64,000 nt of DNA from contig OZ025265.1 of assembly GCA_964019135.1 (NCBI GenBank), positions 27,441,143 through 27,505,142 of the forward strand, written 5' to 3'. The position numbers were made by a program, and so were the translations under genes. The DNA comes from Arenicola marina (Eukaryota; Annelida; Polychaeta; Arenicolidae). Below, in pieces: positions 22,263 to 33,883 of the stretch. Position 1 is the first letter of the stretch, and every line of letters starts with the position of its first letter. Below the pieces are notes generated by a model. That model saw nothing but the letters and a program-made list of their open reading frames with translations, made no database searches and was not told where the DNA came from.

Positions 22263-22802
22263 TGGCCTATTTTGATGCACTGTGGACGATGCATTAACAG
22301 CTACGTACGGACTAGGCATGGTAGCGTCATCTGCATAACAAATTGAGGAATGCAATAATATTTATAATGTAATCAGCGTAAAGGCTAATCAATAGGGGCC
22401 TAACATTGAGCCTAATGGGGACGGCAGTAGTGATGGGTCGAAGATGATATCTGTTCAAATATTGTTATGGTTTATATCAGTGTTGTGCGATCCATGATGT
22501 CAAAGGCATTGGATGCGTCACAATAAATATAAATCCGAACTACTCTTTTGTCCGTGTCTAGCAGAGTGCGATCTAGTACTAACAGGTCTGTTTGTAGAAT
22601 AGTTGAAAGTGGTGCCATCTTGCGGACACATCTTACGCCAGGCAAATGTGGTGCCCTCTGGCGATTATCAGACTTACTACGAACTCACGGAAACGGCGCT
22701 TCAAGTGTGTGGTGCTATATCGTGTCATTTATGCCCAGAAGAGTAGACCAAGTAATATGTTGATACATATCGGGAGCTACTAAACTGGGGTAATTGCACG
22801 AC
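22263..22802. other. No gene recognised
   Basis: Unique spacer; the small frame at 22548-22763 has no recognisable motif. Confidence 0.45.
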
Positions 22803-23330
22803 GTACTTGAGTGACAAAAGGTGTGATACGGTGACCTGCCACCAAGACACCGATAGGCCTACACCCAGGCCTAAACCCAGGCCTACACCCATGGCCTACA
22901 CCCAGGCCTACACCCATGGCCTACACCCAGGCCTACACCCAGGCCTACACCCATGGCCTACACCCAGGCCTACACCCATGGTCTACACCCAGGCCTACAC
23001 CCATGGCCTACACCCAGGCCTACACCCATGGCCTACACCCAGGCCTACACCCAGGCCTACACCCATGGCCTACACCCAGGCCTACACCCATGGCCTACAC
23101 CCAGGCCTACACCCATGGCCTACACCCATGGCCTACACCCAGGCCTACACCCAGGCCTACACCCAGGCCTACACCCATGGCCTACACCCAGGCCTACACC
23201 CATGGTCTACACCCAGGCCTACACCCAGGCCTACACCCAGGCCTACACCCATGCGCATACCACTGTCAGCGATCATGTTAGCCTACCACTTTGACAATAA
23301 AGGCTTGACTCGTTAGTCGGTCTTGCTCAT
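22803..23330 (+). repeat. Dispersed repeat copy B, carrying a minisatellite
   Basis: The outer parts align with 11648-11800 (ACCAAGACACCGA upstream; GCGCATACCACTGTC, TTTGACAATAAAGGC and GGTCTTG..TCAGCC downstream). The interior has been replaced by about 400 bp of a 12-13-bp array. Confidence 0.78.
22854..23252. repeat. 12-13-bp minisatellite, about 32 copies
   Basis: Mixed units AGGCCTACACCC (12 bp) and ATGGCCTACACCC (13 bp), with a rare ATGGTCTACACCC. The seed is the single TACACCCA found in copy A. Open frames here (repeated Tyr-Thr-Gln-Ala or Leu-His-Pro-Gly) are artefacts of the repeat. Confidence 0.93.
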
Positions 23331-24544
23331 CAGCCCTCAGCTTATTCACTCTAAAACACGCTTCTTAGCAACGCGTTGTAAACGCGCCTTGTGACTCTAT
23401 CAAATATAGCTGTCGTTTACATTTTAAACATTTGCGTTTCTAGGCTGAGGTGTGGGTGGGGGGGGGGGGGGAGAGGGGTAAGAGGGGTATCTCTTCTCGG
23501 ATCACAAAAATAAAGTCCCTCAAACCAAAACCGGCCCCCCTGGATCCGATCCTAAAACCGGTCCCCCTATCCAGATTTTCTGGATCCGCTCCTGTATATC
23601 TCTACGGAGCAAGACCAGTTGAACAGTTCGACAACGGTTTCGTCCTTACTAAGCGAACACAACAAGAGCTCAATATAGTCTTGATTCTCTAAAATTATCA
23701 TTCGTCGGTTATCGGTGCCGAATATATCCAGACGTATTACTGAATTTCACTTCCAACTAACACTCATTACGAGGGTTTTCCTACTACACGTAGTGAACCA
23801 ATATTAAACAACAGGTTTAGTTCTTTCGTAAGCTAAACTTTTAATGCATTATGCTTTGGAGAACCTATATGTTGTTATCTGGTTCACCATGGCCCAAAAT
23901 GCACCTAAATGTCACTATTGCAGATCTAATGGCAAAAATTCTCGGCCCCCGGAAGTGGGAACACTGCCCTTAACACGTGCAATCCACCGATGAGGTACAC
24001 ACATTGTATGAAGAGTCTTTGTCAAGGCCCAAAAAAGGTGGCAAAACTAACAATGGACGAAGTGTTTAACTAAGGTCAGCATACCAAGCATTGCTCTAAT
24101 CAAGCAAAGAGACTTGTTCCGCTAGCAACGACAGAACACGATAACTAGGTTCATAAATTTGTATTATTAACCGATTTTAATGTAGAAGTTTTATGATGCC
24201 ACGAGATCCATCATAACGTTTTGCGTTCAAGTTTCAGCATAGATAGCAACGTTATGACTTTGTCACCAGCAGCCTCCGTCACGTGACAAATTCGAGGCCA
24301 TGTGACCACACACACGCTGTCTGGTCGCCATCTTGCTGCGAGAAGGTCATAAAAACCTTGCACTTAAATTTCACCCGTTTTGCATTACTCTCTGGGGCGA
24401 AATTGTTACAGTTATGTTGTTATTTTGAAGACTATCTGCGAGACCTTTTGAACGTCTTCACCCTCCCCGCGAAGGCAAGAATTCAAAATTATAATTCTGA
24501 TATTTACCAATAGGCCTTTCAGTACTCAATAAAGCATTAAAAGA
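23331..24544. other. No gene recognised
   Basis: Includes a G run (23456-23471) and C-rich patches. No recognisable coding sequence up to the Gypsy remnant. Confidence 0.5.
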
Positions 24545-25720
24545 TTAAAAGAAGGTCAACGGCAACTGGCACATACCGTATACTGTCAGTGTACTGCCTT
24601 CAGGGTGTGTGAAGGCGTGAGGTCTGGAGGTACTTCTTTCCTCCCATTGCTCACATCAGACGCAAAAAGTCTCTTATAGGTGGCCAGGGGTATGACGTTA
24701 CCTTCTGCGCCAGTGTCGAGCTTGCACGTCATCTGTAGTCGATGCTGGTTTCTTTCTTACAGGTAGCTGAATCAGGGCCTGTGTCGAATGCTTGTCATCA
24801 TAATCCATGGCGTCGATGTTTATAGTGTCGAAATACAGCTCTGCAAGGTCAGCCTGTATCTCGTTCACCTTCTTGTAAGGTATGGGCTGAGTTCGCGTTC
24901 TTTGTGAGCGACACACTTTTTTTAAATGATTTAGTTTCCCACATAGCAAACATGTGTCACCTTTAGCAGGACAGGCGTCCGGGCTATTTTCATGCCTAGT
25001 GCCACATTTGCCAAAAGCGTTCTGTTGAATCTTCTGGCTGCGATATGTGGGATTTTGCGGCGGCCGGTTTGCAGACCAGGTCTGAGATCTGGTCTGCAGG
25101 TCGCGCACTGTTCTGCCGCTGTGTAAGTCGTCCAACTGCTTGCGTGGGGTTTTGTCAGTTCTTGCAATGCCAAGCGCTGGATCTAATGTTAGTCCTCTTC
25201 TCTGTGAAGTAGCTTTGACTGTTTCCGTTCAGATGAAACACCAAAGATTAACGTGTCAAATTGATGTGTTTATCCTCATCATTGTACTTACAATTCGCTG
25301 CAATGATGCGGATGCGTTTTACAAATGTGTCGATGCATTTGCCAGACTCCTGTCTTCAAGCTCGAGCTTGTACCGAGCGATGCGGAAGTTGCTTCTGGGT
25401 CTAACAAATTCAAATCGCACACAGTAACTGTTTAGCTTCTTGGCTTGATCTGCGTTGAGGTTCCATGTGTTGACCAGGTCTCTGCCTTCCTCTCCTGCCC
25501 AGAAAAGGAGATATTTCACTTTCCTATCTTCGTTCAAGGCAAACAGAGGTCCTTCCAGCATAAGTTCCACAATTTCTTGAATTTGGCGAGACCTCGTGGA
25601 GCGTCCGACACGTGCCAGTCCATGCTGGGAGTAGGCAAGCCTTCCAGGCTCATAGCCATTGTGCCTTGCGACTGTGAGTGGCGGCTGATTCAAAAGTTCA
25701 ACACTTCCAGTAGTTACTAC
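24545..25720 (-). mobile_element. Gypsy-type LTR retrotransposon remnant: gag and start of protease
   Basis: Read on the minus strand: a capsid-like segment (25319-25693) with KVKYLLFWAGEEGRDL and PRSNFRIARYKL; then a nucleocapsid segment (24698-25135) with a CCHC zinc knuckle, CLLCGKLNHLKKVC (24911-24952), preceded by a second knuckle that has lost a Cys; then, in a shifted frame, the aspartic-protease motif LDTGAEGNVIPL (DTGA codons at 24706-24717). This order is typical of Gypsy gag-pol. Frames start at non-ATG codons and are broken by at least two frameshifts. Reverse transcriptase, integrase and LTRs are absent, so this is a dead fragment. Confidence 0.82.
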
Positions 25721-27229
25721 CGCAATACTACCACAAATATTCCAAGTGTGTATCCACCGCTTCTGGCCCCGGGATCAAACGTCCACATCACTAACGTCAA
25801 CGTTGGAAGATGTACTGCCAAAGTTCAATGGTGCAAAATACTTCTCAATACTTGACGCACGCAGTGGATACTGGGACATCTCGTTGGACTAGGAAAGTTC
25901 GCTACTAACGACCTTCAATACATCGTTCGGACGATACAAATACGTGTATAAGCTTGACCCTATCATATAAGTTTGAGCGATAATAGGGATAAGCCAGAAA
26001 CAGCAGGATCATCGCCTAAAGTAGCATCGGGAGACCCAATCCGTCCCGCCGGAGTGGTCTCCCTGCTCATTGGCTTGGACTTAACGAAAAGCCCTCAACC
26101 ATGAGAACAGTACACGCCCACGACAACAGATGCCTACACACTGCATCAAAACTCACTTGTCAATCTTGTGACATCATTGGGAATGTCTAAACAACGCCCA
26201 GATGCAATGATCCCAGAAATAAACCCGCCGGACCTCACTTTTGCCACTTTGACGAACGCATTTATACTGATAAAGTCCTATTAAGATAAATTCTTATTTG
26301 TTTGTCTTCTCTTAAAAAAAAAGAACTATGAGCTAAACAAAATCGTGGCACGAACACTTTAGAGCCTGCGTTGTGGCTTTGAAGTCCTATGGCAGGCGTG
26401 AAAAATATTTTTCCCGGGGTGCCGGAGTATTTGGGGACCAATAAAACTGTGACAAAGCTATCATGGAAATTTCGACGAATAAATTAAAAATGGATATAAC
26501 CCGCGAATAAACCAAATATGGCTTGGTTTGTGGTACAACCTAAAATAGATTTATTTCATATAAATCAGAATCATTCATGCATAACATTCATACATATATA
26601 TTATATCTTATACTTCTTCAATCATTATAATTCCTACTATGCATTCTAATTGTATACAGGTAATATTAAAGCTCTAAGATTTCTACATCACTAATTTAGG
26701 TTAACTAGATAGGAATAGTGACAATACTTGCGCATGGGGTTTAGTTATTCCTAGAAAATTTATACTTTATGTGTAAATAACAGTTCAAGTATCCTTACAA
26801 CCTACACCAAACCCCGCTATGCCATCCTTCATCAGTTACAATGGAGCCGTGTTTGTAGTAAACTGTCTGTAACAAAAAAGTCCCTTTAACTAGGTCCAAT
26901 GGCAGACTAACCATGATTTTTAACTGTTTTTTTAATATACTCGTTAAACAATTGTATAACTATCTCCGATCTTTAATACTAATATTTAATATCGGCTATG
27001 CTCTCTATATTTAGAATAATTACAAGAAAAGTTGAGAAGATTATGCTAATATAAATATCTTTGAGTGTCACAGGTCAACCTCTGTGGCTCTGATGTCAAC
27101 AAACCCAACAGAGGTTGCTAACGGGTTAATTAATAAAACATTCGCCAGGGCACGTTCGTAATCATAATGTGCTCGTGATTTTCATGGTCACGCTCACATG
27201 CATAATGCACCCGCGACCTACATAGGATG
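25721..27229. other. No gene recognised
   Basis: AT-rich. A short hairpin, CAACCTCTGT (27076-27085) with ACAGAGGTTG (27108-27117), lies near the end. No coding content seen. Confidence 0.5.
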
Positions 27230-27632
27230 GTCACATGGATAACCCGGACTCTATCCGACTTCAGAGGTGCCACCGACTTGGAGCGAAACCGCAACCAGGC
27301 AGGCCCCAAAACAAGCCAAGGCCCATTATCGCCAAATTTGCGTTTTCCAGGAAAGACAAAGGTCTGGAAAAAGAAGCAACCATTGCGGGGCACTAAGCTG
27401 GTATCGGTGGGTCTGGAAAAAGAAGCAACCATTGCGGGGCACTAAGCTGTTATCGGTGAAGATCTACCCAAGCCTATGCAAAGGGAACGACGGCGTCTGG
27501 TGACAATTATAAAGGCAGCCAGAAAGGATGGCAAGAGGGCGTCCGTGGTAGAAAACAGACTGATCATAGATGGCAAAACCTACAACGTGGAAACAGCCTC
27601 CACTCTCCCCGAAAAGTGGCTGAAAGACTTTT
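27230..27632 (+). pseudogene. LINE ORF1-like fragment with frameshifts and internal duplication
   Basis: Pieces in different frames match LINE ORF1 order: PIIAKFAF, then KVWKKKQPLRGTKL, then EDLPKPMQRERRRLVTIIKA, then RLIIDGKTYNVETAS, ending WLKDF and a stop at about 27632. A 49-bp segment is duplicated in tandem (27362-27410 and 27411-27459), which breaks the frame. It is a different ORF1 family from the one at 412, as shown by the DLPK motif and the C-terminus. No ATG start and no ORF2 follow. Confidence 0.72.
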
Positions 27633-29464
27633 GATAACGTCACGTATGAGACGGTTCCTGACTGTTTTCAGTAGCTAGTTTCAGCTCTGCGGTGTAATCT
27701 CGGTCGTACACAGGGAACGATGCTTGAGATTGGTGCAGGTTTCAGGTACGGTATAGAGAGTACGCGTATGGAGCAGAGCTGCTGCCACGAGGTAGTGAAC
27801 CTGTGGTTCACCTCTTGGACTACTGGAGTACAATATTTTGTTGTGCTCTCGGTCGTTCGATCGATCACTTGGCTGGTGTTGGCACCTCGCCATCTTGTAA
27901 CTCATTGCCTGGTATAAGAGCTATATAAGCGTTTTTTACTTTTTGTGTTCTGTTTGTAAATTTGTATGTTGGTTTGCTAATGAGAAAAATCTACGATGGA
28001 AAATATTGAGCTGAGCCATCTACTTGAAACATTGTGACATAACGTAGTTACTTCTCGGTATATAGTTGAAAACGTTTAACATGGGAGCCTATGGAAATAA
28101 TCGAACGTCATTCAATATGACGTACTTCCGTTTTTACGACTTCACTTTTCTTTACCATGATGGACGATGTTAAGGCGTACAAGAACCAGGCTGGAACTGA
28201 GATTGTTGTGGCTAATGGCAGGGATCATACAGCTCCAGATAACTAGAGAGTAAAAAACGTGTTTGCCGTCTTACTATGGACCGCAGTGTCCTTTGTAGGT
28301 CTGCTCGTTTTAGGTACCCGTCATGGTGAAGTATAGCATTTTTTCTTGGTAATTTCGTCAAGGGCTGATGCTGAAGCGCTGATGCTCCTACCGCCGGGCT
28401 GGCGTTGCCATGCATCATGTCATGACGTCACCATGGCATCATGACGTCAAACACTCAGCTATTATACGATATGGCGAAATCCGGTTTACTTTACGTCGAT
28501 TACAATGCGTCATCAGGGACAACTGCCATGCGTTACTTTTTTGGCCTGGTGTGCGTCAAAAATAACGTTCGTAGCTAACGTGCTCCTATGATATGTTGGG
28601 CTTGCTTTATTTTCAGCTACGTTAGCAATAGCTACCATCACCCGAATTCGTAAGTAGGTGTATTAAAAAAAAGGCCATCTTGATCATTTTGTGATCGTCA
28701 AATAACGTCATGTGACGTCTCGATGACGTCATTTTAAATAAAAGGTAAACTTCATAGCAACATTAATATTGTATCAAGAGAATCGTTCTTGACTTTTCGC
28801 TTATAGTGCGTCGCCAGCATCAGATGTGGAATACCTTGTTTGCATTTGACTTGTTTGCATTTGATAGCTACGATTAATCTAGAGCAAGCGTTATGTTGGA
28901 AGGGGGTCACTTGGGGCTGTGGTGGGATGGTGGTAGATGCTTATGTTATTGATATAGATTGATTGGAAGAGGTGTTGTTGCAAAACGAACTCGACTGGTT
29001 TCAGCAGTGGGGTGCGCACCGTATGGTATGGGAGTTTCTTGGAGATGCCCTTCATACAGACCGGTCGCATTTGAACTGTTCCAATGTTTAGTTCTTGTTC
29101 AAATAGTCACTTTAAGGTATAAAACCATATAGTAAAATCATGATTACATTCAATGTAATCTTAATCCTGATATTTCCAAGTGATCGTAATAGATTACATT
29201 AACAATTTAATCACCTCATGCCTGGTGCCCAGGCCAAATAGGGGGGGGGGTGCGGGGGTCCCATGCAAAATTTACTTAATCCGCCCGGAATAGTAAGTTG
29301 GATGGACCGATGCGGCGTGGATGAGTTTTGACATCCAACCTCTTGTCCCCATCGACTGATTGTATCAAGGTTTGACGTACCCCCCCCCCGCCCCTCTCAT
29401 CCCCCTTTATCGAGATTCGATTCCGTGATTCGATTAAAATCGTTTATTTTATCATTATTATATT
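27633..29464. other. No gene recognised; CRE-like sites
   Basis: Non-coding. Full CRE palindromes TGACGTCA occur at 28423-28430, 28442-28449 and 28724-28731, with TGACGTCT at 28713. Long G and C runs lie near 29240 and 29380. No gene start could be tied to the CRE sites. Confidence 0.5.
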
Positions 29465-29665
29465 TATTCCCGATTTTAATATTTAATTCCCGGTTTTAAT
29501 ATTTAATTTCCGGTTTATATATTAAAAAGTATTAGTAAACTCAAGGTTAAACTCCCAATTTTACTCATTTACTCATGGTTTGAAACATTTATTCCAGGTT
29601 TAAATGTTTTATTCTCGGTTTGAATGTTTTATTCCCGGTCTGAACCATTTAGTGCTGGTTTAAAT
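29465..29665. repeat. Degenerate short tandem repeat (TTCCCGGTTT)
   Basis: About ten loosely spaced copies of TTCCCGGTTTTAATATTTAA-like units, drifting to TTTATTCCCGGTTTGAATGT. Period is about 17-24 bp and irregular. Confidence 0.7.
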
Positions 29666-29934
29666 ATATAACTAATATATAAATAATATATAAAACTAAT
29701 ATATAAAAATATTGATTAAGAGAAACAAACTTGAATGACACTAACGACCTTACGTAGATATAGCCAGATATTCAATATGATATTTTGAAACAGTGATAAC
29801 TGAGATAAAACTGTCCTTTCACCTGGTTCCTCGGAGTTGATTTGACGACATCCGCGGCGCTGTTGTCTTCATCATATTGGGCAGCGCCGTTCTGGCGGGC
29901 TGGTGTGTGAATGCATCATTCCTTCAACAGTCGT

Positions 29935-30665
29935 GAGTTCGGGTATGCGAGCGGAGTAGTCGGACTCCGCGGAGTGCATAACCGAAACGCTGAGATTGTG
30001 TTCCGATAAGGCGGTCACGTGGTACATTTTACTCCCGAAACTTACTCCCCACCCAGGGAAGGATCACGAGGATTTCCAGCATGGCGTCCAGGCCCAACAA
30101 TACGTAAAAAAAGATATAGTAGTACTTCGACTTGCCAAAAGTCTGTAAATATTATTATAACAACTAGAATAAAAAAATGAATACAACACGCATCCGTTGA
30201 TTTTGTTATGGTACTGTTTAACGATCTCCAGGATTTGTGCATTTCAGCAGGTGCAACATTCACGCGGACCGCGGATTTTGCGTTCGCTTTATCTTGATCG
30301 GCACATGAGCTGACAGTATGAGTGCGCATGCTCCAAATATCTGCGCCGATTACTCCAACCGCGTATCCGAACTCAACCCATGTACCAACCAACAATTATC
30401 ACTATCGCCACCTAGCGAACACACCATTCGAGCATAATTAATAACGTCATACATACAAGCCACGCACACCTTCAGAACTGTCATAACGCAAACGATATCA
30501 ACATGATCAGCTCAAACGCTGATTGGCTGATAATTCCCAAAACGTGAAGTTGATCGAAACTTTAGAACATGCGCTAATCTAACGATGCGTGAAAAACCGA
30601 CCCTCCAATCGCCCAGTTGGACGAAAACTTGATTTCTTGCAATGAACTTTACAACGTATTGCATC
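29935..30665 (+). repeat. Diverged copy of the 49.56-50.83 kb sequence
   Basis: Several blocks align in order and orientation with the left inverted-repeat arm: GGAGTAGTCGGACTCCGCG (about 29953) with 49581; GCATGCTCCAAATATCTGCG (about 30327) with 49613; and 30395-30665 with about 50545-50820, including GTGAAGTTGATCGAAACTTT. The VNTR in between is absent here. This shows a dispersed family of at least three copies in the window, counting the right arm. Confidence 0.7.
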
Positions 30666-31189
30666 GTGTGAACATAGCATAACTGATTATCTTAACGGGC
30701 GGCATGGAGATGATACTACGAGGAATGGACAAGTTTGTCACTGCGTTGGTGACTGTCACGTGGCGATCTTTAATTATATAACGATTATATAATTAGGAAT
30801 GCCAGGACCAAAGCAAACAAAGATATCACACGCGCTCAATTCTTCACGCCTAAACCGTGCAGCCGGCTGGTTCCCAGCACTCAAGCGTTGACTACAATGA
30901 GTGCGCGTCAGAGAGCTGCAGCAAGGCACCAGCGTGATGCGCACTCATTCTAAGAGCACGTTTTGTTGTCGCTCCACAAAGCATCTAAACCGGAAATAGA
31001 ACCCGCGAGAACTGTGCAGTCCTATTGCGACCAAATCTCATGCACAAAACTCGACTGTCAGCGAAAATGTCCTGGCTTCGTGGAAGTTGTCAGACGGGTA
31101 CGTTTCGGCGCAGAAGAAACAAACATTTTCGCATGTCGCTTCTTCCTGGTGTTTTAAACGTGTAATCTTTGTTCGTATTTGTGTAAATT
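30666..31189. other. No gene recognised
   Basis: The frame at 30963-31157 is Cys-containing but matches nothing I recognise. Its right end overlaps sequence that looks like decayed LINE. Confidence 0.45.
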
Positions 31190-31630
31190 AGTTGAAAACG
31201 GATTTGTGTACTTTTTGCGAAGCAGAAGTAGAGGCTATTGAAGATGTATTTTGGCAATGTGAGGAAGTGAAACAGTTTTGGAATCACACACTGGGGTGGC
31301 TTGGAAGAACTTTCAATATAAGAACAAATGTTGAACTTAATTCTTAAGTTGTACTTCTAGGTTTTAAGCAGAATGAATATTCCTCTTTAATAAACCATGT
31401 TTTGTTGATAGCGAAAATATATATATAAATACATGCAGGTGCTTGAAAACACCGCTATCCATATCGGCATTGGTGATCATGATCAATCAATATCATCAGA
31501 TAGAAAGGTATATAATTTCAGGTAATTCAATGATATATGATAAAACAATCTTTGAGAAGAAGTGGAATCTGTTCGTCATGTGTTGTCTCTTCGCAGCCCT
31601 CCTGGGCTTGGTACAATACATTTTCCTATG
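31190..31630 (+). mobile_element. LINE ORF2 C-terminal fragment, decayed
   Basis: Encodes TDLCTFCEAEVEAIEDVFWQ then CEEVKQFW (zf-RVT type zinc motif with all four ligands, C-x2-C..D/H..C partly changed because HLFW is DVFW here), then, in another frame, INHVLLIAKIYIYKYMQ, then YIISGNSMIYDKTIFEKKW. This is the usual order at the end of L1/Tx1-like ORF2. Several frameshifts and stops separate the pieces. It belongs to a family related to, but not the same as, the element at 19361. Confidence 0.75.
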
Positions 31631-33399
31631 ATACGACACGATAGTGAGAGAGATCTCGTTCCTCACATCATCTCTGCCCCACGTAACCGATTTAACTCAA
31701 CGGTTCTTGGGCCACGAATGGTTTAGAGAGTTGTGTACGTTGACTTTTGTAGTTTGATGCACATTTGAAAGCTGTACACAGTCCGTTGTAGTATGATCAC
31801 AATGCAAGGGGTAAACGAAACAATTATTTCAAATTAAGTCGGGTTCAAAGTTTAAAGCGCTTCACGCCTTTGACCTCGATCGAACTCGAAAACATAGTTC
31901 GAAAGTAACCAAAAGTAATCTAAATCGAATCAATTCGTCCGGTACCGTACCGGTAACCCAGTAAATGTTAAATAGTGGCGTATTTGATACCAAATTGCGA
32001 CTAGATCTTCGATAAGATTCACTTCAATTTTCGCGTATGAGTGATAATTCTGATGGTTAAATTTGACGTAGGGCAGAGGGACAATAGCTCAGGCGGAAGG
32101 CCCTCTGCCGGGAGATCGACGACTTGTGCCATTCGGCCTTGATGCTGGAGCTTGTCCGCATTCCACAATTGATTGGAATAAGTAACCATTGAGGTCACGA
32201 AATTCATGAAATGTTCAGACATTGTACGGTGCCCAATTATATATATACGTAAGCGCATATAATGCACTTAGTCCAGCCAATTGACTGTATTGCTACCTGG
32301 ATCGTTGCAGTCAACATTTGCTTACCACTTTCCATATATCCCCTTCACTTCCTACACATCCCCCGTCGTTTGGCAGCGACCGAGGCAATAACTAAAGTGG
32401 TTGCCGGGGTTACCAGTGTAAGCATACATAAGAAATGTGTCAATATATAGATAATAAAAATGTACTGTCTGTAACCGATTTAAACTTATTTGAGCAACGG
32501 TTCGCAACAGCTCAAAATCGCAGCACAAGATGAATGGGAATACCACATTGTTCCCACGAACTATCAAATGGTAATAAGAATAGATTGCATGAGTTATGTT
32601 AATTATATTGTGTATAAACGCTTCACTATTATGTCACATGCCATGTAAATTGTATTGTGTATAAACGCTTCACTATTATGTCAATGTATTAACCCTATAA
32701 TGAATATTACAACTGACTCGTACTTGATGTAGCGCCTTCTCAAAGAAAAAAAAATGGTCAATATATTGAGCTCCAAATCAGAACTTCAAAGAACACCAGA
32801 AGCAATATTTAATGGCGGTTCCACTTTTCATTCTAGCTGTAACAAATTTGTTGTTAAACTGTTACATTATTAAATAGCGAATCGCCAAGTTACAACGCTT
32901 TTTGGGGATTCTACACCATGAACATCTAGGCATTAGCAGTATATATGTCATGTTAGCACCCTTGGTTTCAAAGCTATAATGCGAATGTAATGAATTACCT
33001 TTTTTTCTCTACAAACATCATTTATTTAACGCCATTTTTGGAATTACAGCCATGAAAACATGGGTATGAATAGCATATTTGTCAAGATAGCATGCCTGGT
33101 CGCCAGGCTATAGTGAAGAATATCAGGGGCGAGCCCAGTAGTCTGGGGGGGGGGGGGGAGGGGGGCGAAGTGACTACAAAGTTGCGACCGGGCGTGGGGC
33201 CTCTACACCTCGGATGGCCTTGATTTTGTATAAAAAATGAGTCATTGAACATCTCTCAACTTTATCATTCCTTAACATTCCCTAACTTGAGGGGAGTGAT
33301 AACCCCCCCCCCGCCTCCCTTGGATCTGCCACTTAACATGGTTTCCCCTAATGGCGTCATCAAATGGCCGCGATGGCCGATAGGGGGCGTTGTGGCGCT
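31631..33399. other. No gene recognised; two small duplications
   Basis: A block TTGTGTATAAACGCTTCACT occurs at about 32608 and 32653, a recent duplication of about 44 bp. At 32880-33120 two diverged copies of about 155 bp follow each other (TTTGGGGATTCTACACCATG against TTTTTGGAATTACAGCCATG). No coding sequence seen. Confidence 0.5.
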
Positions 33400-33718
33400 G
33401 CCTTGATCTCCAGGTTTGTTCCTAGCGATACCACCTATAATCGTGCATCGTGCAAAAAAGGCGCAATGCGGTCAATTGTCAGCACCGATCGCCTGCATTA
33501 TGGTGGCTGTTGATGTCGGAAGCGTCAGAGAGGAAACATGATCTTCTTAGGCATACGTTTTTATTGATCACTTCCAACCAGAAAACTTGCATGAATGACA
33601 GAAACAAAGCGTGTCTGTTTGCATAGGCGGATGACCCTCAGGGTAAGAAGACACCCAAATAATTGGTTTTAGACGCGCACATATTTATATATACTGCACA
33701 TATCCAGTATGATCGACG

Positions 33719-33724
33719 TTTATT
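33719..33724 (-). terminator. Poly(A) signal AATAAA for the secreted-protein gene (left copy)
   Basis: AATAAA on the minus strand about 160 bases after the stop codon; the same signal is kept in the right copy. Confidence 0.5.
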
Positions 33725-33883
33725 GAACATGTGAATTTGGAATCGCCTATGACTCAAATATCACAAGTGACAGTGTCACGGTTAACTGCCCCGCCACAAT
33801 TGCTCCAGCTCTAGCATTGTCATTGGGAATGGTGACACGTTGTCAAGATATATCTGTGACAATAAAGGCAAAAGTCCGTATTT

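Noticed and set aside
21900..23252. CRISPR-like arrays
   Set aside because: Units are contiguous with no unique spacers; the setting is eukaryotic.
22807..23316. 169-codon frame of Pro/Thr/Tyr/Gln repeats
   Set aside because: Product of the 12-13-bp minisatellite; several overlapping frames are equally open.
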